From JAGOUU01 sp964609155 (GTDB lineage Bacteria > Pseudomonadota > Gammaproteobacteria > JAGOUU01), in the NCBI GenBank assembly GCA_964609155.1, contig CAZSRF010000022.1:1-39150 (forward strand): a DNA stretch of 39,150 nucleotides, given 5' to 3'. Both the position numbers and the translations under genes were made by a program. The notes below the pieces were generated by a model. It searched no databases and was not told where the DNA came from. It saw only the letters and a list, made by a program, of their open reading frames with translations. Shown in pieces: positions 1 through 8,153 of this stretch. Position 1 is the first letter of the stretch, and each line of letters opens with the position of its first letter.

Positions 1-28
1 AACTAATTAATGAGCTAGAAAATTAGGC

Positions 29-589
29 TTAATGTGGCCTACTGCCTTTTTTAGGTTTAACATCAGCTGCGAAATGTACGCTGTGTCCACGACTTTTCGC
101 TGATGGTTGGTCAATCGCTGGTTGAGTAGCCACCTTAGAGGGATCGTATACATGGGGAACATCAGGTTCTTCTACTGTTGAACCTTTGGCGATATGTTTA
201 AGAAATCTGCTCTCAGACCACCTATTATACTTTTCGGTACTATGACGGCGGGCAGCTATAGCGTCACCTTCTGCATAAAACTTAGGATCTTCAGCATAGT
301 CTCGCCTATATTGAGCATCACGCTCAGCTGCTGACGCTACTTCATCCCTAAGATTTTTAATGTAGGGATCAACTTTGCTCAGACCAAGGTATAGTAGATT
401 TCCTTCAAGGGCACTAATCATAACATTAGCTAATTCTTCGGTATAGGCATCTTCATGGCCTTCACCAACGGACTTGATGGTGGATTTGATTACTAGCGAG
501 GCGTTCTTAATTTCTTTAGCAGTCAACTTACCAAGTAATTCTGTCTGCCTTAATGCATCAATAACTGCTTGTTGTATAAAGTCTGTCAT
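29..589 (-). CDS. hypothetical protein, 186 aa
   Basis: I do not recognise this protein. It is soluble-looking, with no signal peptide or membrane segment. Residues 1-75 are mostly helical and hydrophobic/charged; residues 80-130 are rich in Arg, Glu, Ala and Tyr and probably form a charged helix; the last ~45 residues are Pro/Ser/Lys-rich and likely disordered, ending in a basic KPKKGSRPH tail. It is read from ATG at 589 and stops at 29, transcribed in the same direction as the CheW-like gene upstream (90-bp gap). The coding sequence looks somewhat more G+C-rich than its neighbours, which could mean a different origin, but I did not measure this. No function is assigned. Confidence 0.7.
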   Translation of the reverse strand: MTDFIQQAVIDALRQTELLGKLTAKEIKNASLVIKSTIKSVGEGHEDAYTEELANVMISALEGNLLYLGLSKVDPYIKNLRDEVASAAERDAQYRRDYAEDPKFYAEGDAIAARRHSTEKYNRWSESRFLKHIAKGSTVEEPDVPHVYDPSKVATQPAIDQPSAKSRGHSVHFAADVKPKKGSRPH

Positions 590-679
590 ATGGGTAATCT
601 ATTATTTTAATGCTCAATAACTCGCCCTTTAAGTTAAATATAGCATAATTATTTAAGTTGACTAACAGTGATGCGCGAT

Positions 680-1189
680 TTATTCAATTTGTTTCGCTAA
701 GTCATTGATATCTAATAAATTAATCAGAGAATCTTTATGCAAGGCATAAAAATAAGCGGGAAGGAGATTATCAAAGGGATGTTTACTGATGATTAATTCT
801 TTTTGCTTAAAATATAGAATTTCAGAAACACTATCTACTAATAAGCCAAAAGGGTTGTCTTTGCGAAAGCAATTTTCCGATAAAACTAATATTTTTGGAC
901 AAGCATTGTTAGGCCTGTAGCCCGCGAAATCCAAAACTGAAATAAAGCCATTGTTATAGTGTTGCATGCCAACTATGGGAGGCAGCATATGCGATAGAAA
1001 TATCAAAGTTGGGTTATCTATAATAGTAATGATATTTTGAAGATTTATAGCGTAGTGTGTGTTACTAAGACTAAACTCAAGGTAGCTAGTTTGAAAACTG
1101 TTTTTTTTTAAGTTAAAGACGGCTTTAGATAATGTATTATTAGGCTCTTTTGTTTTTGAATCGGTTTTTTGCTGCATATATTTAAACAT
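680..1189 (-). CDS. solitary CheW-like chemotaxis adaptor protein
   Basis: This 169-aa protein resembles the CheW fold, the SH3-like adaptor that couples chemoreceptors to CheA-type kinases. After a polar ~30-residue leader it shows a pattern like FSLSNTHYAINLQNI (about residues 39-53), then VGMQHYNNGFISVLDFA as in the CheW 'G..r.g..ipv.dl' block (about 73-90), and PFGLLVDSVSEIL (about 113-125), which is the family's most typical motif. It ends with a short hydrophobic strand. There is no kinase or receiver domain. It lies 16 kb from the pilG/chpA cluster, which itself has no pilI (CheW) gene, so it may supply that adaptor; this is inference. Met5 (1177) is an alternative start. It could also be a ChpC-type auxiliary adaptor. 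Confidence 0.72.
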   Translation of the reverse strand: MFKYMQQKTDSKTKEPNNTLSKAVFNLKKNSFQTSYLEFSLSNTHYAINLQNIITIIDNPTLIFLSHMLPPIVGMQHYNNGFISVLDFAGYRPNNACPKILVLSENCFRKDNPFGLLVDSVSEILYFKQKELIISKHPFDNLLPAYFYALHKDSLINLLDINDLAKQIE

Positions 1190-1398
1190 ATAATGTTTAT
1201 ATGCAATAAAGTATAGTATGGTTTATGCATGAAGCAATAGAGTGATCATTGTGATTATGGCTAAAAAGCAATAGTTATTTTTATTAATTAGTACAATATA
1301 AGATTCTATATTTCCAACACTCGTTTGTTCAAAACACTAGACTTTAATAAATAATTGTGTCTACCATGTAATATAAACTTAATTTATCGATAGCCATC

Positions 1399-2913
1399 AT
1401 GATACCTAAAAATCAAACATCCGAATTGGCGCAGCCACGAGAATTATATGATCTTTTTGCTATAGAGTTATGGGAGCGTTTTGCTTATTACGGCGTTTCA
1501 ATTTTATTAGTTTTTTTTATTGCGGATTACTTACATTTATCAAGAATAGATACAATAGAGCTTAATGGAGCATTTATAGCATTAGTTTATGCCAGTCCAA
1601 CTTTTGGAGGCTTTTTAGCTGATAAAGTTTTAGGAGTCAAAAGAACGCTATTGATGGGTGCAGGATTACTAGCATTTGGTTATTTATTTCTAGCTTTTTT
1701 TGCAGCTATGCCTAGGGAGTATTTTTCAAATCCTAAATGGTACTTGGCGGTGTTTTATTGGGCTATGGGCTGTATAGCTGTAGGTAATGGTTGCTTTAAG
1801 CCGAATCCAACAAGCTTACTGTCAAAAGTATATAGAACTAATGATCCTAGAATAGATGCTGGATATACTATTTTCTATATGTCGATAAATATTGGAAGTT
1901 TAATGTCCATGATACTGACACCTATAGTGCAGGCATATTTTGGTTACACACCGGCATTTATATTATGTTCTTTTGGTTTAATCCTAGGTTTAATATATTT
2001 TATTACTAAGCTCCCAAGATTTAAAAACATGGGAACAAATGCTGATTTTGCGCAACTAACAATAGCTAAAATAATTGGTGTAGCTGTAACTATATTATTT
2101 TTAACTATTCTTGCCGGGTTCTTATTAGCTAATTTATTCTATGCGAAAATACTAATTTTTAGTACAGTTACTATAGTCATTTCATCTTTCGTTTATTTAT
2201 CTTTTAGTCTACCTAAAGTCCAGGGAAATAAAGTGTTGGCGATTTTAATTTTATTATTTTTAACAGCAGTTTTTTTCTCTATGCAACTACAGATGTTTGG
2301 TGTTTTAAATATATTTATTGATCAACATGTAGATAGATATATCATGGGCTACCAAATCCCGGCTGGGAATTATGCTGCTCTTAATGGATTTTGGGTAGCT
2401 ATTTTAGGACCATTTGTGGCAAAATTTTATATGTATTTTGAACGTAAAAATGCGCCACTAAATATACCTGTTCGGTTTGCAGCGGGGTTGCTTATTGTAT
2501 CATTAGGATTTTATGTATTAAGTGTTTCTCATTTTTTTACTTCAAATGGTTTAATTTCGTCATGGTGGATTATCGGATCTTATTTTATCATAAGCCTTGG
2601 GGAGATCTTAGTTAGTGCCTTGGGATTAGCTTTAATTTGTAAATTAGCTCCTCCAGGATATATATCTATTTTTATGGGGGCTTTTTTATTAGCGTTGGCA
2701 ATAGCTGGTTGGATCTCTGGGTTGGTTGGACATTTAATAGAAATTCCACAGGGAGTAACGGATATGCAAGTTATGCTAGAAGCATATACAAGCGCATTTT
2801 TTAAAGTGGCAAATCTATCTCTTGCAGCAGGTATCGTAGCAGTGATGCTGATTCCTTGCATTCTGCACTTAACTGGCGAGAAATACTTAGTGTACTCTCA
2901 CCAGGCAGGATGA
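1399..2913 (+). CDS. POT/PTR2-family proton-dependent oligopeptide transporter
   Basis: This is an inner-membrane major-facilitator transporter of the POT (Dtp/PTR2) family, which brings in di- and tripeptides with protons. At 504 aa it has the family's usual length. The diagnostic ExxER motif with F-x-YYG is at residues 23-32, on the first membrane helix. A GG-F-ADK-LG loop follows near residues 72-82, and the second PTR2 signature (FYMSINIGSL) lies near residue 155. About 12-14 hydrophobic helices can be traced. The substrate cannot be read from sequence. It is monocistronic-looking, with 209 bp of non-coding DNA before it, and converges on the XRE gene with only 13 bp between the stops. 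Peptide uptake would suit an amino-acid-dependent host-associated bacterium, which is inference. Confidence 0.93.
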   Translation: MIPKNQTSELAQPRELYDLFAIELWERFAYYGVSILLVFFIADYLHLSRIDTIELNGAFIALVYASPTFGGFLADKVLGVKRTLLMGAGLLAFGYLFLAFFAAMPREYFSNPKWYLAVFYWAMGCIAVGNGCFKPNPTSLLSKVYRTNDPRIDAGYTIFYMSINIGSLMSMILTPIVQAYFGYTPAFILCSFGLILGLIYFITKLPRFKNMGTNADFAQLTIAKIIGVAVTILFLTILAGFLLANLFYAKILIFSTVTIVISSFVYLSFSLPKVQGNKVLAILILLFLTAVFFSMQLQMFGVLNIFIDQHVDRYIMGYQIPAGNYAALNGFWVAILGPFVAKFYMYFERKNAPLNIPVRFAAGLLIVSLGFYVLSVSHFFTSNGLISSWWIIGSYFIISLGEILVSALGLALICKLAPPGYISIFMGAFLLALAIAGWISGLVGHLIEIPQGVTDMQVMLEAYTSAFFKVANLSLAAGIVAVMLIPCILHLTGEKYLVYSHQAG

Positions 2914-2926
2914 GTATGATAGGTGA

Positions 2927-3190
2927 TTAAGCAGCTGTAATTTGATTAGTTTTTTCGAGCTTAGTTTCAGCTTGTATTTTTTCAGCCATTTTTGCTTCTA
3001 CCAACTCGCTAATGGTAATACCAAAATATCTACTAATTCTAAGTAGAGTTTTTAGTTTTGGATTATCAGTCTTGGCGTTAACGATTCTGTTAATCATGGG
3101 TTGGGTCACGCCGCAACGTCTAGATAATTCGGCCTCACTTATTGCTTCACGTTCAATTAATACTTTGAGATTTTTTGCCAAGTTTTCCAT
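2927..3190 (-). CDS. small XRE-family helix-turn-helix regulator
   Basis: This 87-aa protein is a Cro/CI-type DNA-binding domain with little else. The helix-turn-helix runs over about residues 17-40 (EAELSRRCGVTQPMINRIVN), followed by the usual LLRISRYFGITISELVE helices (about 49-66) and a Lys/Glu/Gln-rich tail of ~20 residues. It has no metal, peptidase or toxin domain. It is divergent from trmB; the 239-bp gap between them holds a 9-bp inverted repeat and a repeated ACACTTTAT word upstream of this gene, a plausible autoregulatory operator. Its target genes are unknown. Phage-derived or antitoxin-like origin is possible, but no toxin gene lies beside it. Confidence 0.88.
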   Translation of the reverse strand: MENLAKNLKVLIEREAISEAELSRRCGVTQPMINRIVNAKTDNPKLKTLLRISRYFGITISELVEAKMAEKIQAETKLEKTNQITAA

Positions 3191-3221
3191 GATAATGCTC
3201 GTTTATTTTATTTTTAGTCAT

Positions 3222-3282
3222 ACACTTTATTTTCACGATTTAGATAATCTAACACTTTATAGAATTTTTGCAACTATAAAGT
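3222..3282. promoter_or_regulatory. candidate operator upstream of the XRE gene
   Basis: ACACTTTAT occurs at 3222-3230 and again at 3252-3260, exactly 30 bp apart. The second copy starts a 9-bp perfect inverted repeat, ACTTTATAG (3254-3262) and CTATAAAGT (3274-3282), with an 11-bp spacer. The site lies 32-92 bp upstream of the XRE start codon. Dyads of this kind are typical of Cro/CI operators, but binding by the neighbouring protein is inferred from position only. Confidence 0.4.
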
Positions 3283-3389
3283 ATGTCATAACAAAAATTA
3301 TTAATTAGATAATTGACAGAAAATAATTAATATAAAAATTGTGATCCTAAATTGTTTATTATATAGTATTATACAGCATAAGTTAATTA

Positions 3390-3422
3390 AATTGATTTTA
3401 AATTGATTTTAAGTTGATTCTA
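3390..3422 (+). repeat. three tandem 11-bp repeats before trmB
   Basis: The word AATTGATTTTA is repeated at 3390-3400 and 3401-3411, with a diverged third copy (AGTTGATTCTA) at 3412-3422. The array ends 7 bp before the trmB start codon, in place of any recognisable Shine-Dalgarno sequence. The 11-bp period is close to one DNA helical turn. Function is unknown; it could be slippage or a phased regulatory site. Confidence 0.6.
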
Positions 3423-3429
3423 GAACTAT

Positions 3430-4128
3430 ATGATATATCCTACTAATAAAGAGCTAGCAAGTTTGCAACCACCTGTATTTTACCGACAAGTTAAGAGTTT
3501 TACTAAGAGAAGTCGAGGTTTCTCAAAAACTGAGCAGGTTCGCTATGAAGCGCTTTATAGCACATTAGGATTACCCATGGATTGCCAATGGAATTTTAAA
3601 GAGATATTTCAAGGATCAGATAAAAATGTAATTTTAGAAGTTGGCTTTGGAGTTGGTACGACATTATTACAGGATGTAAAAGAACACCCAGAAAATAATT
3701 ATATAGGCGTAGAGGTTTATAAGACAGGGTTATTTAATCTATTAAAAAATATTTTCTCTAGTCATATAAAAAATCTTAAAGTTTGTGAGGGTGATGTAAA
3801 CACAGTTTTAAAAAATTGCATTAAAGACAAGTCATTAGCTCAAGTTCAGATCTATTTTCCTGATCCATGGCCTAAAACGAGACATCATAAGCGTAGGCTT
3901 ATTCAAGAAGAGTTTATAAACTTATTAAGCACCAAAATAAGAACGGGAGGGACAATTCATTTAGCCACTGACTGGGCCGATTATGCTACTCAGATGCAAG
4001 AAGTTTTAGCAAAAAGTAATCATTATACGAGCAAAATTCCAGATAAGAGGTTTCTATCAAAATTTGAACAACGTGGAATTGCTGCTGGACGTGAAATTTT
4101 TGACTTAAAATACCAAGTTATTACTTGA
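3430..4128 (+). CDS. trmB: tRNA (guanine-N7-)-methyltransferase TrmB
   Basis: TrmB methylates N7 of guanine-46 in the variable loop of tRNAs using S-adenosylmethionine. The 232-aa length fits the family. The SAM-binding glycine motif EVGFGVGT lies near residues 73-80, the next acidic strand (NNYIGVEVYKTG) near residues 91-102, and the family signature IYFPDPWPKTRHHKRRL near residues 140-157. A TDWADYA motif follows near residues 181-187 and the C-terminus carries the expected KFEQRG block. The start has no clear ribosome site, but the reading frame and N-terminal length match homologues. The stop codon overlaps the -35 element of the grpE heat-shock promoter, so the gene and the chaperone unit are directly abutted. 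Confidence 0.95.
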   Translation: MIYPTNKELASLQPPVFYRQVKSFTKRSRGFSKTEQVRYEALYSTLGLPMDCQWNFKEIFQGSDKNVILEVGFGVGTTLLQDVKEHPENNYIGVEVYKTGLFNLLKNIFSSHIKNLKVCEGDVNTVLKNCIKDKSLAQVQIYFPDPWPKTRHHKRRLIQEEFINLLSTKIRTGGTIHLATDWADYATQMQEVLAKSNHYTSKIPDKRFLSKFEQRGIAAGREIFDLKYQVIT

Positions 4129-4152
4129 ATTATAAACCTCTCATCCCCATAT
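4124..4152 (+). promoter_or_regulatory. sigma-32-type heat-shock promoter for grpE
   Basis: A -35 CTTGAAT at 4124-4130 and a -10 CCCCATAT at 4145-4152 are separated by 14 bp, matching the known sigma-32 (RpoH) pattern CTTGAAA-N(11-16)-CCCCATnT. The -35 overlaps the trmB stop codon. The -10 lies 36 bp before the grpE start. Confidence 0.85.
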
Positions 4153-4187
4153 CCGAGAAAATAACTATTTATCTAGAGGGGTTGTAA

Positions 4188-4805
4188 GTGACGAAAGACA
4201 GATCAAAAAACGCTAAAAATCAAGATGAACAGGAAGCTGCTGAATTTTTTACAGAAAAGATGTCAAGCGAGGGCGAACCAGAGTCAGAATTAGATTTAGA
4301 GCCGGAAACTGAAAAATTTTCTGATACACAAACTAATACAATCGAAACACTAAAACAGCAATTAGAAGCTTTCAAGCAAAAAGCTGAAAAAAATTGGGAT
4401 TTAGCTGTTCGCAGTAAAGCTGAGTTAGATAATGTAAGAAAAAGGGCAGAACTAGATATCAGTAATGCTCATAAATATGCTTTAGATAGGTTTATACCAG
4501 AGTTGTTCCCTTTGTTAGATGGTCTTGAGCAGGGTTTATTAACGTTGCCCCAAGGTCAAAATTTTGACAATGTGAAGGCTGGTATAGAATTAAGTATCAA
4601 AATGTTTAATGACATGTTAGTTAAGTTTGGGGTAGAAATTATAGACCCAACATATAAGCCTTTTGACCCTAACCATCATGAGGCGATAGCCATGCAGCCA
4701 TCTACAAGCTTAGATAACGGTATCGTATCTGCTGTTGTTCAAAAAGGTTATGTGTTACATAAACGTGTATTACGACCTGCTCGTGTGATTGTAGTTAAAA
4801 ATTAA
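4188..4805 (+). CDS. grpE: GrpE, nucleotide exchange factor for DnaK
   Basis: GrpE releases ADP from DnaK and so resets the Hsp70 cycle in the cytoplasm. The 205-aa protein has an acidic disordered N-terminal region (about residues 1-45), a long coiled-coil helix (about 45-105) and the compact beta-wing domain with the typical FGVEIIDP...FDPNHHEAIA block (about 149-170) and a C-terminal LRPARVIV motif. The start is GTG at 4188, preceded by a strong AGAGGGG ribosome site (4175-4181); no in-frame ATG upstream fits. It is separated from dnaK by 160 bp that contain a second sigma-32 promoter, so grpE and dnaK can be transcribed independently. All expected regions are present. Confidence 0.96.
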   Translation: MTKDRSKNAKNQDEQEAAEFFTEKMSSEGEPESELDLEPETEKFSDTQTNTIETLKQQLEAFKQKAEKNWDLAVRSKAELDNVRKRAELDISNAHKYALDRFIPELFPLLDGLEQGLLTLPQGQNFDNVKAGIELSIKMFNDMLVKFGVEIIDPTYKPFDPNHHEAIAMQPSTSLDNGIVSAVVQKGYVLHKRVLRPARVIVVKN

Positions 4806-4875
4806 AATGTTAATTTTATTAGTGTTATCAATGAGTTATATGTTATGTAGCTGTTTTATTATTGCTGCATTAAAA

Positions 4876-4903
4876 GTTGAAAAAGTTTTGACTGCCCCCA
4901 TGT
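4876..4903 (+). promoter_or_regulatory. sigma-32-type heat-shock promoter for dnaK
   Basis: GTTGAAA at 4876-4882 (one mismatch to CTTGAAA) and CCCCATGT at 4896-4903 are spaced by 13 bp, as in the known RpoH consensus. The expected start of transcription gives an mRNA leader of roughly 55 bases before the dnaK ATG. Confidence 0.87.
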
Positions 4904-4952
4904 AACGAATAGGTGGGTTGAAAATTGCAAAATATACAAATTTAAAAGTATT

Positions 4953-4956
4953 GGAG
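4953..4956 (+). promoter_or_regulatory. ribosome binding site that fixes the dnaK start
   Basis: GGAG at 4953-4956 sits nine bases before ATG 4966. The encoded protein then begins MGRIIGIDLGTTNS, the conserved DnaK N-terminus. A longer reading from TTG 4918 would add 16 residues absent from the family. Confidence 0.8.
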
Positions 4957-4965
4957 ATAATAACA

Positions 4966-6906
4966 ATGGGTAGAATTATTGGTATAGATTTAGGAACAAC
5001 AAACTCATGTGTTGCTATATTAGATGGTGACAAACCACGAGTTATTGAAAATAGTGAAGGTGACAGGACAACGCCTTCTATAGTCGCTTACACAGATAGT
5101 GAGAAACTAGTTGGTAAAACTGCAAAGAATCAACGTGTTACTAATCCAGAGAATACATTTTTTGCTATCAAACGGTTAATTGGTCGCCGTTTTGATGATG
5201 CTGTTGTACAAAAAGATATTAAAATTGTTCCTTATGAAATTACCAAAGCAAAGAATGGTGATGCTTGGGTTATGGTAAGAGGCAATCCTACAGCTCCACC
5301 TCAAATTTCAGCTGATGTTTTAATGAAGATGAAAAAAACAGCTGAAGATTATTTAGGGGAAACTGTAACTGAGGCAGTGATTACTGTTCCTGCATATTTT
5401 AATGATTCACAACGACAAGCTACTAAGGATGCCGGACGTATTGCTGGGTTAGATGTAAAACGTATTATTAATGAACCTACGGCTGCAGCGCTAGCGTATG
5501 GGATGGATAAAAAAAGAGGCGATGCTAAGATTGCTGTTTATGACTTGGGTGGTGGTACATTTGACATTTCTATTATTGAGATTGCTGAAGTAGATGGTGA
5601 ACATCAATTTGAAGTATTAGCAACAAATGGTGATACTTTCCTTGGTGGTGAGGATTTTGACACAAGATTAATTGATTATTTATGTGACGAATTTAAAAAA
5701 GATCAAGGTATCGACTTGCACAATGATTCTTTAGCATTACAAAGATTAAAAGAAGCTGCTGAAAAAGCTAAAATAGAATTATCGACAAGTCAGCAAACAG
5801 AAATTAATTTGCCGTATATTACAGCAAATGCTTCTGGCCCTAAACACTTAAATATTAAAATTACTAGAGCAAAACTAGAAGCTATTGTTGATGATTTAAT
5901 TTCTAAAACGCTAGAACCATGTAAAACAGCTTTAGCGGATGCGGGTTGTCATGTTTCTGATATTACGGATGTTATTTTAGTCGGTGGCCAAACGCGTATG
6001 CCGAAAGTCCAGGAAACAGTTAAAAATTTCTTTGGTAAAGAACCACGTCGTGATGTGAACCCGGATGAAGCTGTTGCTGTTGGTGCAGCTATTCAAGCAG
6101 CTGTATTATCGGGTGATGTAAAAGATATTTTATTATTGGACGTCACTCCTTTGTCATTGGGTATTGAAACTCTAGGTGGAGTTATGACTAAGCTTATCGA
6201 GAAAAATACGACTATACCAACGAAAGCAGCGCAAGTATTTTCTACTGCAGAGAATAACCAAAATGCAGTCACAGTGCATGTTTTGCAAGGTGAACGTGAA
6301 ATGGCATCAGCAAATAAATCATTAGGTAAATTTGATTTAACTAATATTCCTCCTGCGCCACGTGGTATGCCGCAAATTGAAGTTGCTTTTGATATTGATG
6401 CTAATGGTATCTTGCATGTATCTGCAACAGATAAAGCAACAGGCAAGCAGCAATCTATAGTCATTAAAGCATCAAGTGGTTTATCAGAAGCTGAAATTGA
6501 AAAAATGGTTAATGATGCTAAAGAACATGCTGATGAAGATAAGAAATTTCATGAATTAGTTTCTGCTCGTAATCAAGCGGATAATCTAGTTTACAGTTCT
6601 GAGAAAAGCTTAACTGATTTGGCTGATAAAGTGGAAGCTGCTGAGAAAGCCCAAATTGAAACTATTATCAAAGAATTAAAAGAAGCTATCAAAGGTTCTG
6701 ATAAAGATTTAATTGAAAGCAAAACAAAAGAATTATCAGAGCTTTCTGGGAAATTAGCTGAAAAGCTGTACGCTGCAGGTGCTAATGAGCAGGGAAGTTC
6801 AGATATTCCTGGTTATGATCAAGGTCAGGGACAAACTCAGAATAATGATCAGCATCATGAAGAAGTTGTGGATGCAGAGTACGAAGAAGTCAAAACAAAA
6901 AAATAA
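4966..6906 (+). CDS. dnaK: DnaK, Hsp70 chaperone
   Basis: DnaK is the cytoplasmic Hsp70 that binds exposed hydrophobic peptides in an ATP-driven cycle with DnaJ and GrpE. From ATG 4966 the protein has 646 aa, near the 638 of E. coli. Visible are the phosphate-1 loop IDLGTTNS (residues 5-12), the YFNDSQRQATKDAG block (about 146-159), the NEPTAAALAYG connect region (about 172-182), phosphate-2 DLGGGTFD (about 195-202), and the interdomain linker DVLLLDVTPLSLG-like sequence (DILLLDVTPLSLG, near residue 390). The substrate-binding domain and helical lid follow, ending in a Gln/Asn-rich acidic tail. Its own sigma-32 promoter precedes it, and a strong hairpin separates it from dnaJ. No truncation or unusual residue was seen. 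Confidence 0.98.
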   Translation: MGRIIGIDLGTTNSCVAILDGDKPRVIENSEGDRTTPSIVAYTDSEKLVGKTAKNQRVTNPENTFFAIKRLIGRRFDDAVVQKDIKIVPYEITKAKNGDAWVMVRGNPTAPPQISADVLMKMKKTAEDYLGETVTEAVITVPAYFNDSQRQATKDAGRIAGLDVKRIINEPTAAALAYGMDKKRGDAKIAVYDLGGGTFDISIIEIAEVDGEHQFEVLATNGDTFLGGEDFDTRLIDYLCDEFKKDQGIDLHNDSLALQRLKEAAEKAKIELSTSQQTEINLPYITANASGPKHLNIKITRAKLEAIVDDLISKTLEPCKTALADAGCHVSDITDVILVGGQTRMPKVQETVKNFFGKEPRRDVNPDEAVAVGAAIQAAVLSGDVKDILLLDVTPLSLGIETLGGVMTKLIEKNTTIPTKAAQVFSTAENNQNAVTVHVLQGEREMASANKSLGKFDLTNIPPAPRGMPQIEVAFDIDANGILHVSATDKATGKQQSIVIKASSGLSEAEIEKMVNDAKEHADEDKKFHELVSARNQADNLVYSSEKSLTDLADKVEAAEKAQIETIIKELKEAIKGSDKDLIESKTKELSELSGKLAEKLYAAGANEQGSSDIPGYDQGQGQTQNNDQHHEEVVDAEYEEVKTKK

Positions 6907-6945
6907 TCGATAGTTACGATTGATTACAAAGTGCATGAGCATTCA

Positions 6946-6980
6946 AAAACAACGATGTCAAACATCGTTGTTTTATTTTA
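6946..6980 (+). terminator. terminator-like hairpin between dnaK and dnaJ
   Basis: A perfect 12-bp stem, AAAACAACGATG (6946-6957) and CATCGTTGTTTT (6963-6974), with a 5-base TCAAA loop, runs into an ATTTTA stretch. It begins 39 bp after the dnaK stop and ends 27 bp before dnaJ. No other promoter is visible for dnaJ, so it probably attenuates rather than ends transcription, lowering DnaJ relative to DnaK. Confidence 0.75.
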
Positions 6981-7001
6981 GAGATCAGTATAGGTTTAAT
7001 A

Positions 7002-8153
7002 ATGGCAACGTCAAAAAAAGATTACTATGAAATGCTTGGTGTCAGCAAAGATGCGGATGCAGCAGCATTAAAAAAAGCCTATCGTAGCTTAGCAATGAAG
7101 CATCATCCAGATAGAAATCCTGGAGATAAAAACGCTGAAGAGACATTTAAAGAAATCAAAGAAGCATATGAAGTTTTGTCAGATCCTGCTAAACGTCAGG
7201 CCTATGATCGTTTTGGTCATGCTGGTGTAAACCAAGGTGTTGGTGGCGGCTCAGGTGGGCAAGCTCCTTTTGGTGATATTTTTGAAGATATTTTTGGCGA
7301 TATGTTTGGTGGTGGCGCTCGTGCGCGTGGTGGACATCAAGGCGGTCCTCACCCTGAGCGTGGTGCAGATCTGAGATATAATCTTGAGATAAGCTTAGAA
7401 GATGCTGTTTTTGGTAAACAGATCAGCATTCAAATTCCCACTTATGTAAATTGTGAAGAATGTACAGGCACTGGAGCTAAAAAAGGTTCAAAGCCTGTAG
7501 ATTGTACAGCTTGTAATGGAGTAGGACAGGTTAGAATGCAGCAAGGTTTTTTTACTTTGCAGCAAACGTGTCCAACTTGCCATGGTGGTGGTAAAATTAT
7601 AAAAGATCCGTGCAGTCCATGCCGTGGTCAAGGGCGAGTACGACACACAAAAACATTATCTGTGAAAATTCCTGCAGGAGTTGATACAGGAGATCGCGTA
7701 AGATTAACTCAAGAAGGTGAAGCGGGAACTTATGGCGGGCCACCAGGTGATCTGTATGTTCAAATTACTTTAAAAGAGCATGAACTGTTTAAGCGTGATG
7801 GTGAAGATCTATATTGTGAAGTCCCTGTCTCTTTAACTAGTGCTGCTTTAGGTGGGGAAATCGAAATACCAACTTTACAAGGTAATGTTAAATTAAAGAT
7901 CCCTAGTGAAACACAGTCTGGTAAATTATTTCGCTTACGTGGCAAGGGGGTGCCAAAAGTTAGAAGCAGTAGTGTTGGTGATCTCTTGTGTAGAGTAAGT
8001 GTAGAGACTCCAGTTAATTTAACTCAAGAACAAAAAGAGTTATTGACTAAACTAGAAAAGACTATGCAAAATGATAAACAAAAACATTCTCCTAGCTCGG
8101 TAAGTTGGCTACAGAAAGCTAAGCGTTTTATTGATAATATTGGTAAGAATTAA
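7002..8153 (+). CDS. dnaJ: DnaJ, Hsp40 co-chaperone
   Basis: DnaJ delivers unfolded clients to DnaK and stimulates its ATPase. At 383 aa it is a full-length class I protein. The J-domain occupies about residues 5-70 with the essential HPD at 35-37. A Gly/Phe-rich linker (about 75-125) follows. The zinc region has four CxxCxGxG repeats between about residues 151 and 211, binding two zinc ions. Two beta-barrel client-binding domains fill the rest. The final ~35 residues are basic and variable. It lies 95 bp after dnaK with a hairpin between, and a 14-bp inverted repeat begins at its last codons and reaches nearly to carA. A weak AGG ribosome site is seen before the ATG. Confidence 0.98.
   Translation: MATSKKDYYEMLGVSKDADAAALKKAYRSLAMKHHPDRNPGDKNAEETFKEIKEAYEVLSDPAKRQAYDRFGHAGVNQGVGGGSGGQAPFGDIFEDIFGDMFGGGARARGGHQGGPHPERGADLRYNLEISLEDAVFGKQISIQIPTYVNCEECTGTGAKKGSKPVDCTACNGVGQVRMQQGFFTLQQTCPTCHGGGKIIKDPCSPCRGQGRVRHTKTLSVKIPAGVDTGDRVRLTQEGEAGTYGGPPGDLYVQITLKEHELFKRDGEDLYCEVPVSLTSAALGGEIEIPTLQGNVKLKIPSETQSGKLFRLRGKGVPKVRSSSVGDLLCRVSVETPVNLTQEQKELLTKLEKTMQNDKQKHSPSSVSWLQKAKRFIDNIGKN

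Noticed and set aside
3012..3308. A 98-codon plus-strand frame with hydrophobic stretches opposite the XRE gene.
   Set aside because: It overlaps a clear helix-turn-helix gene and extends into the AT-rich gap; no ribosome site or conserved motif.
4918..4965. A TTG start 48 bp upstream of the accepted dnaK start.
   Set aside because: It would add 16 residues absent from DnaK; the GGAG site and conserved N-terminus support ATG 4966.
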